Assembly: GCF_003075095.1 (NCBI RefSeq)
Contig: NZ_QCZF01000003.1
Span: 124,001-188,000 of the forward strand
Source: Blastococcus litoris
Lineage (GTDB): Bacteria; Actinomycetota; Actinomycetes; Mycobacteriales; Geodermatophilaceae
Direction: 5' to 3'
DNA length: 64,000 nt
Shown: positions 50,965-60,554 of the stretch, piece after piece
Layout of the letters: each line of letters starts with the position of its first letter
How positions within the stretch are numbered: position 1 is the first letter of the stretch
Notes under the pieces: model-generated
The model's database searches: none
Seen by the model: the letters and a program-made list of their open reading frames with translations, nothing else
Told to the model about the DNA's origin: nothing
Translations under genes and position numbers: made by a program

Positions 50965-51315
50965 TCAGCCGTCCTTCGCGCCGCCCTGCCCGTCGTCCTC
51001 GGCGGCAGGGCGGTCCGGCGGCGCCGTGCGCTCGAGCCGCTGCCGGATCGCGGCGACGTTGAGCGCGACGTCCTCGAGCGCCTCGACGGCCCGCGTGGCC
51101 AGGGCGAACGTCAGGTTCTCCCGCTGCTCCTCGGGGCTGGGCTCCCGGTACCGCGCCTCGCTGCGCGCCGGTCGGTCGCCGGCGAACGACTCGCGGAACC
51201 GGCGGGTCGCATCCGACCACGGCTCCTCGCTGCGGCGCCCCTCGCCGAACAGCTCGCGCAGCATGCGCTGGGCCATGTCGAGGAACTCGCCCGGATCGGG
51301 TCGGTCGCCGGCCAT
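50965..51315 (-). CDS. Hypothetical small charged protein
   Basis: A 116-aa soluble protein, not recognised. Highly charged, with a helical N-terminus (PGEFLDMAQRMLRELFGEGR), an Arg/Glu-rich middle and a second helix (LTFALATRAVEALEDVALNVAAIRQRLE) that could form a coiled coil. ATG 51315 is preceded by GGAGGAGGAG, one of the strongest ribosome sites in the window, so it is probably well translated. No domain recognised. Converges with the MBL gene and is downstream of the DUF5701 gene on the same strand. Confidence 0.75.
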   Translation of the reverse strand: MAGDRPDPGEFLDMAQRMLRELFGEGRRSEEPWSDATRRFRESFAGDRPARSEARYREPSPEEQRENLTFALATRAVEALEDVALNVAAIRQRLERTAPPDRPAAEDDGQGGAKDG

Positions 51316-51386
51316 CCGCTCTCCTCCTCCGCCGGTGAGGACGGTGCACAGGGAGGAACGAGCCGGACGCCGTCGGGGTTCCCCGG

Positions 51387-52046
51387 TCAGCCCGCCACCC
51401 GGGCCTCGGCGGACGCGAAGCCGAGCCAGGTGTGCCGGTTGCCGGCCCAGCACCAGCCCACCTTGGGCGCGCCCCGGCGCTCGCGGCCGTCCCGGCCGGT
51501 GCCGTTGCTGATCCACAGGGCCGGCGTGCGGCTGTCCAGCCGGCCGTCGGCCTTGCGCAGCCGGGAGCCGATCGTCATGAAGCACCGGTTCCGCTCCAGG
51601 ACGTCGGGGCGCTGGAGCAGCCAGTGGATGCCCTCGGTGAGCGTCAGGGGCGTCCGGCCGGCGCCGAGGATCGTCGGCAGCGCCTCGTCCGGGCTCCAGT
51701 TCGCCATGTCGTCGCCGCGGTCCAGGCCGCAGACGGCGTAGACCGGGCCGTCCGGGACGACGACGGAGGGCAGCGGCCCGAACGCGTCGACGTCGGTCAT
51801 GTCCTCCACGACGAAACCGGGTCGGTCGTCCAGTGCGAGCAGCGGGGCCAGCGCGGACGCCGGGGCCCGCTCGGGGGCGAGGACGAGCAGCGAGCCGGCG
51901 GGCAGGCCGTCTGCCGCCCCGCGCAGCTCGCGGTCGGTCATGCCCGCCAGCGCGTGGACGCCCAACCCCACGAGCCGGTCGGCCTGGGCGGCGGGTGACG
52001 GGAGCGACGCAGCGGGGACGACGGTGGACGGCAGGAGTGCGGGCAC
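51387..52046 (-). CDS. DUF5701 family protein
   Basis: A 219-aa soluble protein of the actinobacterial DUF5701 family, function unknown. Strongly conserved parts are LLVLAPERAPASALAPLL, MANWSPDEALPTI, RTPLTLTEGIHWLLQ and RNRCFMTIGSRLRKADGR. The C-terminal GAPKVGWCWAGNRHTWLGF is also diagnostic. Start GTG 52046 has GGAGGT at 6 nt. It probably shares a transcript with the 116-aa gene 71 bp downstream. The density of invariant Trp/Arg/Cys suggests an enzyme or binding protein, but nothing more can be said. Confidence 0.88.
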   Translation of the reverse strand: MPALLPSTVVPAASLPSPAAQADRLVGLGVHALAGMTDRELRGAADGLPAGSLLVLAPERAPASALAPLLALDDRPGFVVEDMTDVDAFGPLPSVVVPDGPVYAVCGLDRGDDMANWSPDEALPTILGAGRTPLTLTEGIHWLLQRPDVLERNRCFMTIGSRLRKADGRLDSRTPALWISNGTGRDGRERRGAPKVGWCWAGNRHTWLGFASAEARVAG

Positions 52047-52271
52047 GGGCGGACCTCCGGCTTCAGGTGGGGCGACCGAGCTGCAACGAGGGCGCAGCCC
52101 GAGAAGTTCCGGGTCCGTCGCCGCCCCGGTGGCCGGGCGCGCAGCGGCGCGCCCGCGCTGACCGAGCGTTGTCCCTGAGCCGGTCACTTCCCGTTCGATA
52201 GCGGCCGCTCCAGGGACGATGCCGGGCCGGCTCACTCGTGCCACATGAGGACGACGGCGCTGGGCACCGCG

Positions 52272-52994
52272 TCAGGCGGCCACGGAGGGCAGCGCTCCCC
52301 AGGTGACCGGCACGCGGCGCATCACCAGCGCGGAGTCCAGCTCCGCGGAGCCGGCCGGGAAGCGCAGCCCGTCGTCGAAGAAGGACGAGCGGCACGAGAC
52401 CACCTGCGCGGGGTCGACGCGCCAGGCGGAGGTGGCCAGCCGGACGCCTTCCACCCCGCCGGCGCGGTCGGGGGACCAGCCCACGGCCCCCGCCTCGAAG
52501 AACGCCGACGCCGCCGCCACGTCGGTGAACAGCGCGCTGTGGTCCAGCTCGGGCGTCAGCCGGACGTGCACGCCGACGGCTGCCTCGCCGTCGTCCGCGC
52601 GGAACGCGACGCGGAGGTCCTCGTCGGTCTCGGTGACCTCGAACCGCGCATGCGAGTGCACCCCCGGGAACGCGCGGCCGCCCAGCAGGACCGTCAACCA
52701 CGAGCTGCTGTCCCGCCGGGGGATGTAGACACCGGTCTCCACGCCGTCGGGCCCGTCCCACTCGACGGCGATCCGGTGGGCGGCGTTCTCGGTGGAGGCG
52801 ACGCCGAGGGGGCGGGGCAGACCGTGCGGTCGCAGGTGGCCGAGCCGGATGAGGCAGATCCCGGCCACCGCGGCACCGTCCACCGTCTGCGGGCGGAACC
52901 GTGAGGGCAGGAGGGGGCGCAGCACGTCGGGGTCGACGCGGTAGTTCACCAGGAGCCGGCGCTCGATCTCGCCGTCGATCCGCGGCAGTCGCAT
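52272..52994 (-). CDS. DUF2071 family protein
   Basis: A 240-aa protein of the DUF2071 (YqjF-like, acetoacetate-decarboxylase-like fold) family; no catalytic role is established. Matches: RRLLVNYRVDPDVLRPLLPSRFRPQ at the start, and GVASTENAAHRIAVEW then YIPRRDSSSWLTVLLGGRAFPG in the middle. ATG 52994 has TACGTT 6 nt upstream on the minus strand. Divergent from purF, with the two putative start hexamers 88 bp apart. No signal peptide. Confidence 0.88.
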   Translation of the reverse strand: MRLPRIDGEIERRLLVNYRVDPDVLRPLLPSRFRPQTVDGAAVAGICLIRLGHLRPHGLPRPLGVASTENAAHRIAVEWDGPDGVETGVYIPRRDSSSWLTVLLGGRAFPGVHSHARFEVTETDEDLRVAFRADDGEAAVGVHVRLTPELDHSALFTDVAAASAFFEAGAVGWSPDRAGGVEGVRLATSAWRVDPAQVVSCRSSFFDDGLRFPAGSAELDSALVMRRVPVTWGALPSVAA

Positions 52995-53000
52995 GGCGCG

Positions 53001-53006
53001 AACGTA
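53001..53006 (-). promoter_or_regulatory. TACGTT -10 element of the DUF2071 gene, leaderless type
   Basis: On the minus strand TACGTT ends 6 nt before the ATG. Confidence 0.45.
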
Positions 53007-53094
53007 CTGGTCACGCGCCCGGCGGGGTGAGGTCCCGCCACGAGGGAGTGACACGTCCCACCCGGAGCCCGGGTGTGTCGCGCGACGACCCCGG

Positions 53095-53100
53095 TAGTCT
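53095..53100 (+). promoter_or_regulatory. TAGTCT -10 element of purF, leaderless type
   Basis: TAGTCT ends 6 nt before GTG 53107, supporting that start. Confidence 0.5.
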
Positions 53101-53106
53101 CGGGGG

Positions 53107-54678
53107 GTGCCTCGCGGTGATGGACGGCTGACGCACGACCTCGACCCCCACTCTCCCGGTCCCCAGGACGCCTGCGGCGTCTTCGGGGTCTGGGCGCCGG
53201 GGGAGGAGGTCGCGAAGCTGACCTATTTCGGTCTGTACGCGCTCCAGCACCGCGGTCAGGAGGCGGCCGGGATCGCGGTGTCCGACGGCGCCTCGGTCGT
53301 GGTCTACAAGGACCTCGGCCTGGTCAGCCAGGTCTTCGACGAGGCGACGCTGGGCAGCCTCCGCGGCCACCTCGCCGTCGGGCACACCCGCTACTCGACC
53401 ACCGGCGCCTCCACGTGGGAGAACGCGCAGCCCACCTTCCGGACGACGGAGGCCGGCACGGGGCTCGCGCTCTGCCACAACGGGAACCTCGTCAACACCG
53501 CGGAGCTCGCCGTCGAGGCCGCCGACGCCGGCGTGCCCGGGGCGTTCGTGGCGACCAACGACTCCGACCTGGTCACCGCCCTCATCGCCGCCCGCCCGGA
53601 CATCTCCGTCGAGGCCGCGGCCATGGAGGTACTCCCCAAGCTGCGCGGCGCCTTCAGCCTCACCTTCATGGACGAGGACACGCTGTACGCCGCCCGCGAC
53701 CCGCAGGGCGTGCGCCCGCTGGTGCTCGGCCGGCTGGAGCGCGGCTGGGTGGTCGCCAGCGAGACCGCGGCGCTGGACATCGTGGGCGCCTCGGTGGTCC
53801 GCGAGGTCGAGCCCGGTGAGCTCATCGCGATCGACGAGAACGGGCTGCGCAGCCAGCACTTCGCCGTCGCCGAGCCCAAGGGCTGCGTCTTCGAGTACGT
53901 CTACCTGGCCCGCCCGGACACCACCATCTCCGGCCGCGGCGTGCACGCCGCGCGCGTGGAGATCGGCCGGCGGCTGGCCAAGGAGCACCCGGTCGAGGCC
54001 GATCTCGTCATCCCCGTCCCGGAGTCGGGCACCCCTGCCGCCGTCGGCTACGCCGAGGCGTCGGGCATCCCCTACGGGCTGGGCCTGGTCAAGAACTCCT
54101 ACGTGGGCCGCACGTTCATCCAGCCGTCGCAGACCATCCGGCAGCTCGGCATCCGGCTGAAGCTCAACCCGCTGCGCGACGTCATCCGCGGCAAGCGGCT
54201 GGTCGTCGTCGACGACTCGATCGTCCGCGGCAACACCCAGCGCGCGCTGATCCGCATGCTGCGCGAGGCCGGCGCCGTCGAGGTGCACGTGCGCATCGCC
54301 TCGCCCCCGGTGAAGTGGCCCTGCTTCTACGGCATCGACTTCGCCAGCCGGGCCGAGCTCATCGCCAACGGGCTCGAGATCGACGGGGTGCGGGCGTCGA
54401 TCAACGCCGACTCCCTGGGCTACGTCTCGGAGCAGGGGCTCATCGCGGCCACCGAGCAGCCGGCCAACCGGCTCTGCACGGCCTGCTTCACCGGCGAGTA
54501 CCCGATCCCGCTGGCGGAGGAGGGCGTGCTCGGCAAGAACGTGCTCGAGGGCATCGGCCGGACGCCGCTGCCGATGGCGTCGGCGCACGACCAGCGGTCG
54601 GTGAGCGGCTGGACGGGTCAGCAGGCCGGCAGCGCCAGCGTCCCGGGCGGGGCCGAGGACGCGCTCAGCCGACCGTGA
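53107..54678 (+). CDS. purF: Amidophosphoribosyltransferase
   Basis: First committed step of purine synthesis: glutamine plus PRPP to phosphoribosylamine. It is 523 aa. A 22-residue propeptide precedes QDACGVFG; Cys23 becomes the N-terminal nucleophile after cleavage. The glutaminase has RYSTTGAS and LCHNGNLVN. The PRPP motif is LVVVDDSIVRGNTQRA near residues 360-375. The C-terminal Cys residues (CTACFTGEYP, with KWPCFYGIDF) may hold a Fe-S cluster as in the B. subtilis type. GTG 53107 fits the hexamer. The stop overlaps purM as GTGA. Confidence 0.98.
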   Translation: MPRGDGRLTHDLDPHSPGPQDACGVFGVWAPGEEVAKLTYFGLYALQHRGQEAAGIAVSDGASVVVYKDLGLVSQVFDEATLGSLRGHLAVGHTRYSTTGASTWENAQPTFRTTEAGTGLALCHNGNLVNTAELAVEAADAGVPGAFVATNDSDLVTALIAARPDISVEAAAMEVLPKLRGAFSLTFMDEDTLYAARDPQGVRPLVLGRLERGWVVASETAALDIVGASVVREVEPGELIAIDENGLRSQHFAVAEPKGCVFEYVYLARPDTTISGRGVHAARVEIGRRLAKEHPVEADLVIPVPESGTPAAVGYAEASGIPYGLGLVKNSYVGRTFIQPSQTIRQLGIRLKLNPLRDVIRGKRLVVVDDSIVRGNTQRALIRMLREAGAVEVHVRIASPPVKWPCFYGIDFASRAELIANGLEIDGVRASINADSLGYVSEQGLIAATEQPANRLCTACFTGEYPIPLAEEGVLGKNVLEGIGRTPLPMASAHDQRSVSGWTGQQAGSASVPGGAEDALSRP

Positions 54679-55730
54679 GCACCCCCTTCACCTACGCGGC
54701 GTCCGGCGTCGACATCGACGCCGGTGAGCGGGCCGTCGAGCTGATGCGGACGGCGGTCGCGCGCACCAACCGGCCCGAGGTCGTCGGCGGCCTCGGCGGC
54801 TTCGCCGGCCTGTTCGCGCTCGACACCGCCAAGTACGCCAAGCCCCTGCTGGCCTCCTCGACCGACGGCGTCGGCACGAAGATCGCGCTCGCCCGGCAGC
54901 TCGACCGGCACGACACCGTCGGCATCGATCTGGTCGCGATGGTCGTCGACGACCTGGTCGCCTGCGGCGCCGAGCCGCTGTTCCTCCAGGACTACGTGGC
55001 CTGCGGCAAGGTCGTCCCCGAGCGGATCGCCGCGATCGTCACCGGCATCGCCGAGGGCTGCACGCAGGCCGGCGCCGCCCTGGTCGGCGGCGAGACGGCG
55101 GAGCACGGCGACCTCATGGACGCCGACGAGTACGACCTCGCCGCGACGGCGGTCGGCGTCGTGGAGGCCGACGGCGTCCTGGGCCCGGAGCGGGTCCGCG
55201 AGGGCGACGCGGTCGTGGCCATGGCGTCGTCCGGGTTCCACTCCAACGGCTACTCGCTGGTGCGGCGCGTGGTGAGCGCCGCGGGGCTCGACCTGCACGC
55301 CACGCCGGCCGGGCTCGACCGGACGCTCGGTGAGGAGCTCCTCGAGCCCACCCGCATCTACGCCCGCGACTGCCTGGCGCTCGTCGAGCAGTTCGGCGTC
55401 GACGGCGTGCACGCCTACGCGCACATCACCGGCGGCGGGCTGGCGGGCAACACCGCCCGCGTCGTCCCGGACGGGCTGGAGGCTGTGCTCGACCGGGCCA
55501 CGTGGGCGCTGCCCGCCGCGGTCCGGCTCATGGAGGAGCACGGCGTCCCGCGCGAGGAGTCCGAGCGCGCGTTCAACTGCGGCGTCGGCATGGTCGCCGC
55601 GGTCGCCCCCGACGTCGCCGACGCAGTCGTCGCGCAGCTCACCGCCGCCGGCGTGCCGGCCTGGGTGGCCGGGGGTGTGCAGCGCCGCACGGACGACACC
55701 GCCGCGCGGCTGGTCGGCACCTACCGCTGA
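54675..55730 (+). CDS. purM: Phosphoribosylformylglycinamidine cyclo-ligase (AIR synthetase)
   Basis: Closes the imidazole ring with ATP; homodimer. It is 351 aa. PLLASSTDGVGTKIALA, VDDLVACGAEPLFLQDYVACGK, LVGGETAEHGDLM and FHSNGYSLVRRVV are the ATP and FGAM sites. AHITGGGLAGNTARVVP and FNCGVGMVAAV near the C-terminus complete the AIRS fold. GTG 54675 overlaps the purF stop, so the pair is a single unit. A hairpin terminator starts 7 bp after the stop. The small DUF3073 gene that often follows purM in actinobacteria is not there. Confidence 0.98.
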   Translation: MSTPFTYAASGVDIDAGERAVELMRTAVARTNRPEVVGGLGGFAGLFALDTAKYAKPLLASSTDGVGTKIALARQLDRHDTVGIDLVAMVVDDLVACGAEPLFLQDYVACGKVVPERIAAIVTGIAEGCTQAGAALVGGETAEHGDLMDADEYDLAATAVGVVEADGVLGPERVREGDAVVAMASSGFHSNGYSLVRRVVSAAGLDLHATPAGLDRTLGEELLEPTRIYARDCLALVEQFGVDGVHAYAHITGGGLAGNTARVVPDGLEAVLDRATWALPAAVRLMEEHGVPREESERAFNCGVGMVAAVAPDVADAVVAQLTAAGVPAWVAGGVQRRTDDTAARLVGTYR

Positions 55731-55737
55731 ACGACGA

Positions 55738-55769
55738 CGGGCCGCCCCTCCCGGAGGAGGAGCGGCCCG
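55738..55769. terminator. Terminator between purM and the oxidoreductase gene
   Basis: 14-bp arms with one mismatch (55738-55751 with 55756-55769) and a 4-nt loop, placed between convergent stops. Confidence 0.75.
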
Positions 55770-55782
55770 CGGCGAGGGGCCG

Positions 55783-58700
55783 TCAGATGCCGAGCTCGGC
55801 CCGCAGGGCGGCCAGGCGCTCGCGGTAGCGGGCGACGTTGGCCATCTTCACGTGCTCGTAGCCCCGGACGACGTCGGGCAGACCGGCGAGGTCGGCGACC
55901 TGCGGCAGGTTCCCGGGTGTGAGCCGGGCGGTGGCCCCGTGGACGGCGTCGACGTACTCCTCGATCAGCGCCCGCTCGGTCGCCCGGACCTCGCCCCGGC
56001 CGAAGGGGTCGAGCCGGGTGCCGCGCAGGCCTCGCATCGCGTAGAGGGCCGCGAACCCGGGGCGGAACCACCGGCCGAGGCTGATCTTCCGGTCCATGCC
56101 GGCGGCGCGCAGGACCGGCGGGTGCAGCCGGTAGGAGTACCGGACGTCGGCGCCGAACTGCTCCCGCAGCCGCCGCTCCAGCTCCGGGTCGAGCGACAGG
56201 CGCGCCACCTCGTACTCGTCCTTGTAGGCCATGAGCTTGTACAGGTTGGCCGCCACCGCACCGGTGACCGGGCCGCTCGACCCCGTCGCCGCCACCTCCC
56301 GTCCCTGCACCCGCCGCAGCACCGCGACGTACCGCTGCGCGTACCTCCGGTTCTGGTAGGCCACGAGCTCGTCGATCCGCCGCAGGACCAGCTCCGCCAG
56401 CTCCGGCTCGGAGAGGTCGAGGTGAGCCGCGAGCTCGCGGGCCGCGGCCGACGGGCCGGTCGGCCCCGACGTCGGGGCGGGCAGGGCCGCCTGCAGCGCG
56501 GCCGGGTCGGCGACCAGCTGCCGGCCCCGCCGGAAGGCCTGCAGGTTGCGCTCGACGGCCACGCCGTTGAGCTCGATGGCCCGCTCGAGCACCGCCGGGT
56601 CGACCGGCAGCGCGCCGGCCTGGACGGCCATCCCGACCTGGAAGATGTTGGCGTACTGGTCGTCGCCGAAGAGCCCGTCGACGAGCTTCCGGACGTCGGC
56701 CACCGCGCTGTCGTCGGCGCGGCAGGTCTGCAGGATCCGGGCGGTGGTCTCCTCGACGTCGGGGAAGGCCACGGTCGGATCGGCGACCATGGCGCCGGTG
56801 GGCACCACCGACGTGGAGACGACGGCGATGGTGCGCCCGGGTGCGGTGACCTCGAGGTTCGCCGCGTTGGCGGCGACGATGACGTCGCAGCCGAGGTAGA
56901 GGTCGCACTCGCCGCCGGCGACCTTGTTCGTCCCGTCGATGGGGGCCGACGACAGCTTGATGTCGGAGACGACCGCGCCGCCCTTCTGGGCCATGCCCAT
57001 CTGGTCGAGGCTGCGGACGTACATCCCGGCCATCACCGCGGCGGTGGAGATGATCTGCGCGGTCGTGACCACGCCGGTGCCGCCGATGCCGGTGATCCGC
57101 AGGTTGTAGTCGGCCGGGTCGACCTTCAGCTCCGGCTGGGGGAGGTCGGTCGCCTCGAGTCGTCCGCCGTCCTGCGCCGGCGCCTTCGTGCCCGGGACGA
57201 CGCTGATGAACGAGGGGCAGTCGCCGTCGAGGCAGGAGAAGTCCTTGTTGCAGGACGCCTGGTGGATCTGCGTCTTGCGGCCGAACTCTGTGTCGACGGG
57301 CTGCACCGAGAGGCAGTTGGACTTGTGCCCGCAGTCGCCGCAGCCCTCGCAGACGCGCTCGTTGATGAACACCCGCTCGACCGGCTCGGCGACCTTCTTG
57401 CGCTTCCGCTTGCGACGGAGCTCGGTGGCGCACTCCTGGTCGTGGATGAGAACGGTGACGCCCTCCACGCGGGCCAGCTCCTCCTGCGTCTCGATCAGCC
57501 GGTCGCGGTGGCGGACCTCGACGCCCTTGGGCAGCCGCACGCCCTTGTACCGCTGGAGGTCCTCGGTCGTGACGACGACCCGGGCGACGCCCTCGGCCAG
57601 CAGCTCCGCCGCGATCTCGCGCACGGCCATCTTGCCGATCGCCTGCTGGCCGCCGGTCATGGCGACGGCGCCGTTGTGCAGCAGCTTGTAGGTGATGTTG
57701 GAGCGGGCGGCGACGGACGCGCGGATCGCCAGGCTGCCGGAGTGGTGGTACGTGCCGTCGCCGAGGTTCTGCAGGAGGTGGCGGTGCTCGACGAAGGGCG
57801 CCATCCCGATCCAGGCGACGCCCTCGCCGCCCATCTGGGTCAGGCCGACGATGGTGCCAACCCGCTCCTCCGGCATGAACGAGGCGAGCGCGGAGCACCC
57901 GATGCCGGCCCCGACCAGTGATCCCTCGGGGGCCTCGGTGGAGCGGTTGTGCGGGCACCCGGAGCAGAAGAACGGCGTCCGGTTGACCATCGGGAGCAGG
58001 GGGAGGGAGCGGCGGACCGGCGCGGACGCCGTCTCCAGCCAGGCGGCGACCGCCTCGGAGCCGGTCCGCTCCAGCAGCCGCGGGGCCAGCGCCTTCGCGA
58101 TGACCTCCGGCGGCAGGTCGGCGTCGGGCCGCAGCAGCGGCGTGCCGCCGGGGCCCCGCTTGCCGTGGACGGCGGGAGCGCCCGGGCTCCCGTAGAGCAG
58201 GTCCTTGACCGCCAGCTCGACGAAGGGGCGCTTCTCCTCCACCACGACGATCTCGTCCAGGCCCTGGGCGAACTCCGCGACGATCTGCGGCTCCAGCGGG
58301 GAGACCATGCCCAGCTTGAGGATCCGGATGCCGGAGGTGGGGAGGTCGGCAGCCGGGATGCCCATGAGCGCGAGCGCCTGGAGCACGTCGAGGTAGCCAG
58401 GGCCGGCGGTGACGATGCCGATGCTGGCTCCGGGGTCGCCCTCGATGCGGTTGAGCCCGTTGGCGCGGGCGTAGCGCATCGCCAGCTCGGGGCGGGTCGT
58501 CGTGAGGGTCTTCTCCAGCGCGGCGAGGGTCGGCTGCAGGAAGTTCGCGGTGACCTCGTGCGTGTACGGGACGCCGTCGACCCTCCGGTCGGGGAAGACC
58601 GGCTCGACCTGGTCGGTCCGGACGACCGCTGTGCCGGCCCCGTCGACGACGTTGGTCGCCAGCTTCATCCCGGTCCACAGCCCGCTGAACCGGGAGAGCG

Positions 58701-59271
58701 CGATGCCGTGGAGGCCCAGGTCGAGCACGTCCTGGGGGTCGCTCGGGGAGAGCACGGTCATGCCGATCTCGGCCATGGCGGTCTCGGAGCTGCTGGGCAC
58801 GGTGGAGGACTTGGCGATCGAGTCGTCGCCCACGAGGACGAGGACGCCGCCGGTGGGGGCCGCCCCGCCGAGGTTGGCGTGGCGCAGCGCGTCCGTGGCG
58901 CGGTCCAGCCCCGGGGCCTTGCCGTACCAGATCCCGACCACCCCGTCGCAGGTCATCCCGCCCACGGAGGACGCGAGCTGGGAGCCCTGCACCGCGTTGG
59001 CGCCGAGTTCCTCGTTCACGCTGGGCGTGAAGACCACCCGGTGCTGCTCCAGGAGCTTCGCCTGCCGGGACAGCTCGAGGTCGAACCCGGCCAGCGGGGA
59101 GCCCTCGTAGCCGGAGACGAAGGTCGCGGTGTCCAGCCCGTTCCGCCGGTCGAGCCGGTTCTGGTCCAGCGGGATGCGGACGAGGGCCTGCAACCCGGAC
59201 AGGTAGATCTCCCCGTCGCGGAGCTCGTAGCGGTCCTCGAGGCGCACGGGCCGTCCGGTCGTGAGGGTCAT
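55783..59271 (-). CDS. Indolepyruvate ferredoxin oxidoreductase-type 2-ketoacid decarboxylase, fused single chain
   Basis: An 1162-aa enzyme joining IorA-like and IorB-like parts. The N-terminal pyrimidine-binding and transketolase-C regions are followed by a Cys motif (CSGCPHNRS) and a TPP site, GDGTYHHSG...NITYKLLHNGAV. A Fe-S segment follows (CEGCGDCGHKSNC...CNKDFSCLDGDCP) around residue 650. The gamma domain at 700-880 begins ITGIGGTGVVTTAQI, and a C-terminal DUF6537-like region ends the protein. It oxidatively decarboxylates aryl- or branched-chain 2-ketoacids to acyl-CoA with ferredoxin reduction. ATG 59271 has AGGGAG at 4 nt. A divergent PucR gene lies 134 bp upstream. Confidence 0.92.
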   Translation of the reverse strand: MTLTTGRPVRLEDRYELRDGEIYLSGLQALVRIPLDQNRLDRRNGLDTATFVSGYEGSPLAGFDLELSRQAKLLEQHRVVFTPSVNEELGANAVQGSQLASSVGGMTCDGVVGIWYGKAPGLDRATDALRHANLGGAAPTGGVLVLVGDDSIAKSSTVPSSSETAMAEIGMTVLSPSDPQDVLDLGLHGIALSRFSGLWTGMKLATNVVDGAGTAVVRTDQVEPVFPDRRVDGVPYTHEVTANFLQPTLAALEKTLTTTRPELAMRYARANGLNRIEGDPGASIGIVTAGPGYLDVLQALALMGIPAADLPTSGIRILKLGMVSPLEPQIVAEFAQGLDEIVVVEEKRPFVELAVKDLLYGSPGAPAVHGKRGPGGTPLLRPDADLPPEVIAKALAPRLLERTGSEAVAAWLETASAPVRRSLPLLPMVNRTPFFCSGCPHNRSTEAPEGSLVGAGIGCSALASFMPEERVGTIVGLTQMGGEGVAWIGMAPFVEHRHLLQNLGDGTYHHSGSLAIRASVAARSNITYKLLHNGAVAMTGGQQAIGKMAVREIAAELLAEGVARVVVTTEDLQRYKGVRLPKGVEVRHRDRLIETQEELARVEGVTVLIHDQECATELRRKRKRKKVAEPVERVFINERVCEGCGDCGHKSNCLSVQPVDTEFGRKTQIHQASCNKDFSCLDGDCPSFISVVPGTKAPAQDGGRLEATDLPQPELKVDPADYNLRITGIGGTGVVTTAQIISTAAVMAGMYVRSLDQMGMAQKGGAVVSDIKLSSAPIDGTNKVAGGECDLYLGCDVIVAANAANLEVTAPGRTIAVVSTSVVPTGAMVADPTVAFPDVEETTARILQTCRADDSAVADVRKLVDGLFGDDQYANIFQVGMAVQAGALPVDPAVLERAIELNGVAVERNLQAFRRGRQLVADPAALQAALPAPTSGPTGPSAAARELAAHLDLSEPELAELVLRRIDELVAYQNRRYAQRYVAVLRRVQGREVAATGSSGPVTGAVAANLYKLMAYKDEYEVARLSLDPELERRLREQFGADVRYSYRLHPPVLRAAGMDRKISLGRWFRPGFAALYAMRGLRGTRLDPFGRGEVRATERALIEEYVDAVHGATARLTPGNLPQVADLAGLPDVVRGYEHVKMANVARYRERLAALRAELGI

Positions 59272-59405
59272 GGGGCTCCCTGGGTCGGGCCGGTTCGGTG
59301 GCTTCACCAATATGGATGCCCGGCCGGCGTGCTGTCTGCGGTGCGATCGCCAAAACGCGGCCCGATGGGGGAGTGTGTCCTCGTGGAAATCACGGGACGA
59401 CGCTC

Positions 59406-60554
59406 ATGACGACGTCGGACTGGAGCCCCGTCGCGGAGCTGTGCCGGCGGGTGACCGGCGACCTCGACCGCCTCGCGCGCGACTCCGTCACCACGATCAG
59501 GCGCGACCTGCCGGCCTACGCCGCGGTGCCCCACGACGAGCACCTGGCGGCGGTGACGGAGCAACAGCGCCGCCGGCTGGACGCGCTGGCCGGGCGGCGG
59601 CTGCTGGCGCCGGCGGACCTGGAGCGGGCGGCCGACCTGGCCCGCCGCCGGGCCCGCCAGGGGATCGGGGTGGACGTGCTCATCGGCGCCTACCACCTGG
59701 GCGACCAGGAGCTGTGGCGTGCTCTGTGCGCGGACCCGGGGCCCGCGGCGCCGCTGCTGCCCGACGTGGCCGCGCAGCTGCTCCGGCTGCTGCACGCCAT
59801 CTCCACCGTCCTCGCCTCCGCCCACGGGGACGTGACCCGGGAGCTGCACAGCCACCGCGCCACGCTGTCCTCCCGCCTGCTGGAGCTCCTCGTCGCGGGG
59901 CGGGACGACGCGGAGGCGGCCCGGCTGGCCGACGCGCTCGGCCTGGACCCGCGGGGCGACTTCGTCGCGGCGACGTGGGCGACCTCCGGCGCCGACGTCG
60001 TGCTCCCGCCGGAGGTGGCGCGCGAGCTCGACCGGGCGCCGGTGCCGGTCGTCCACTCCTCCCCGCCGGGTGCCGTCGTCGTCCTCGCCCGGGGGGACGG
60101 GGACGACTGGCTGGCCGGGACGGCCGGCCGCCTGCCGATGGGCGGGCCCGTCGGCGTGGGCCTGCGGCGCCGTGGCCTGCGCGGTGCCGTGGTCAGCCTC
60201 GGCGACGCGCGGCTGGCGCTCGGCGCGGCCGGGGAGGGCGGTGGCGTGACCAGGTTCGGGGACGTCTGGGCGCAGGCCTGCCTGCTCGCGGAGACCGAGC
60301 GGCTCGAGCCGCTGGTCGCCACCGCCGTGCGGACCGCCGGGGAGCACCCGCACCTGGCCGAGACCGTCCTGGCCTTCGCGGCCGCCGACATGTCGGTGGC
60401 GCGCACGGCGGAGGCGCTGCACCTGCACGCGAACTCGGTGACCTACCGGCTCCAGCGGTGGGCGCAGCTCACCGCCTGGGACCCCCGGTCCTTCGAGCAG
60501 CTCGTCGCGTCGGCGGTCGCCTGCCGGGTCGCCCTCAGAGGAAGCTCTCGATGA
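59406..60554 (+). CDS. PucR-family transcriptional regulator (C-terminal HTH)
   Basis: A 382-aa regulator. An N-terminal helical region (GDLDRLARDSVTTIRRDLPAY...) of the RsbRD/GGDEF-like type precedes the PucR C-terminal helix-turn-helix: ETVLAFAAADMSVARTAEALHLHANSVTYRLQRW, the family signature near residue 320. It is divergently placed from the indolepyruvate-oxidoreductase-type gene and is its likely regulator. ATG 59406 follows GGACGACGC weakly; an upstream in-frame stretch is non-conserved. Its 3' end overlaps the convergent GntR gene by 20 bp, with no terminator between. Confidence 0.9.
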   Translation: MTTSDWSPVAELCRRVTGDLDRLARDSVTTIRRDLPAYAAVPHDEHLAAVTEQQRRRLDALAGRRLLAPADLERAADLARRRARQGIGVDVLIGAYHLGDQELWRALCADPGPAAPLLPDVAAQLLRLLHAISTVLASAHGDVTRELHSHRATLSSRLLELLVAGRDDAEAARLADALGLDPRGDFVAATWATSGADVVLPPEVARELDRAPVPVVHSSPPGAVVVLARGDGDDWLAGTAGRLPMGGPVGVGLRRRGLRGAVVSLGDARLALGAAGEGGGVTRFGDVWAQACLLAETERLEPLVATAVRTAGEHPHLAETVLAFAAADMSVARTAEALHLHANSVTYRLQRWAQLTAWDPRSFEQLVASAVACRVALRGSSR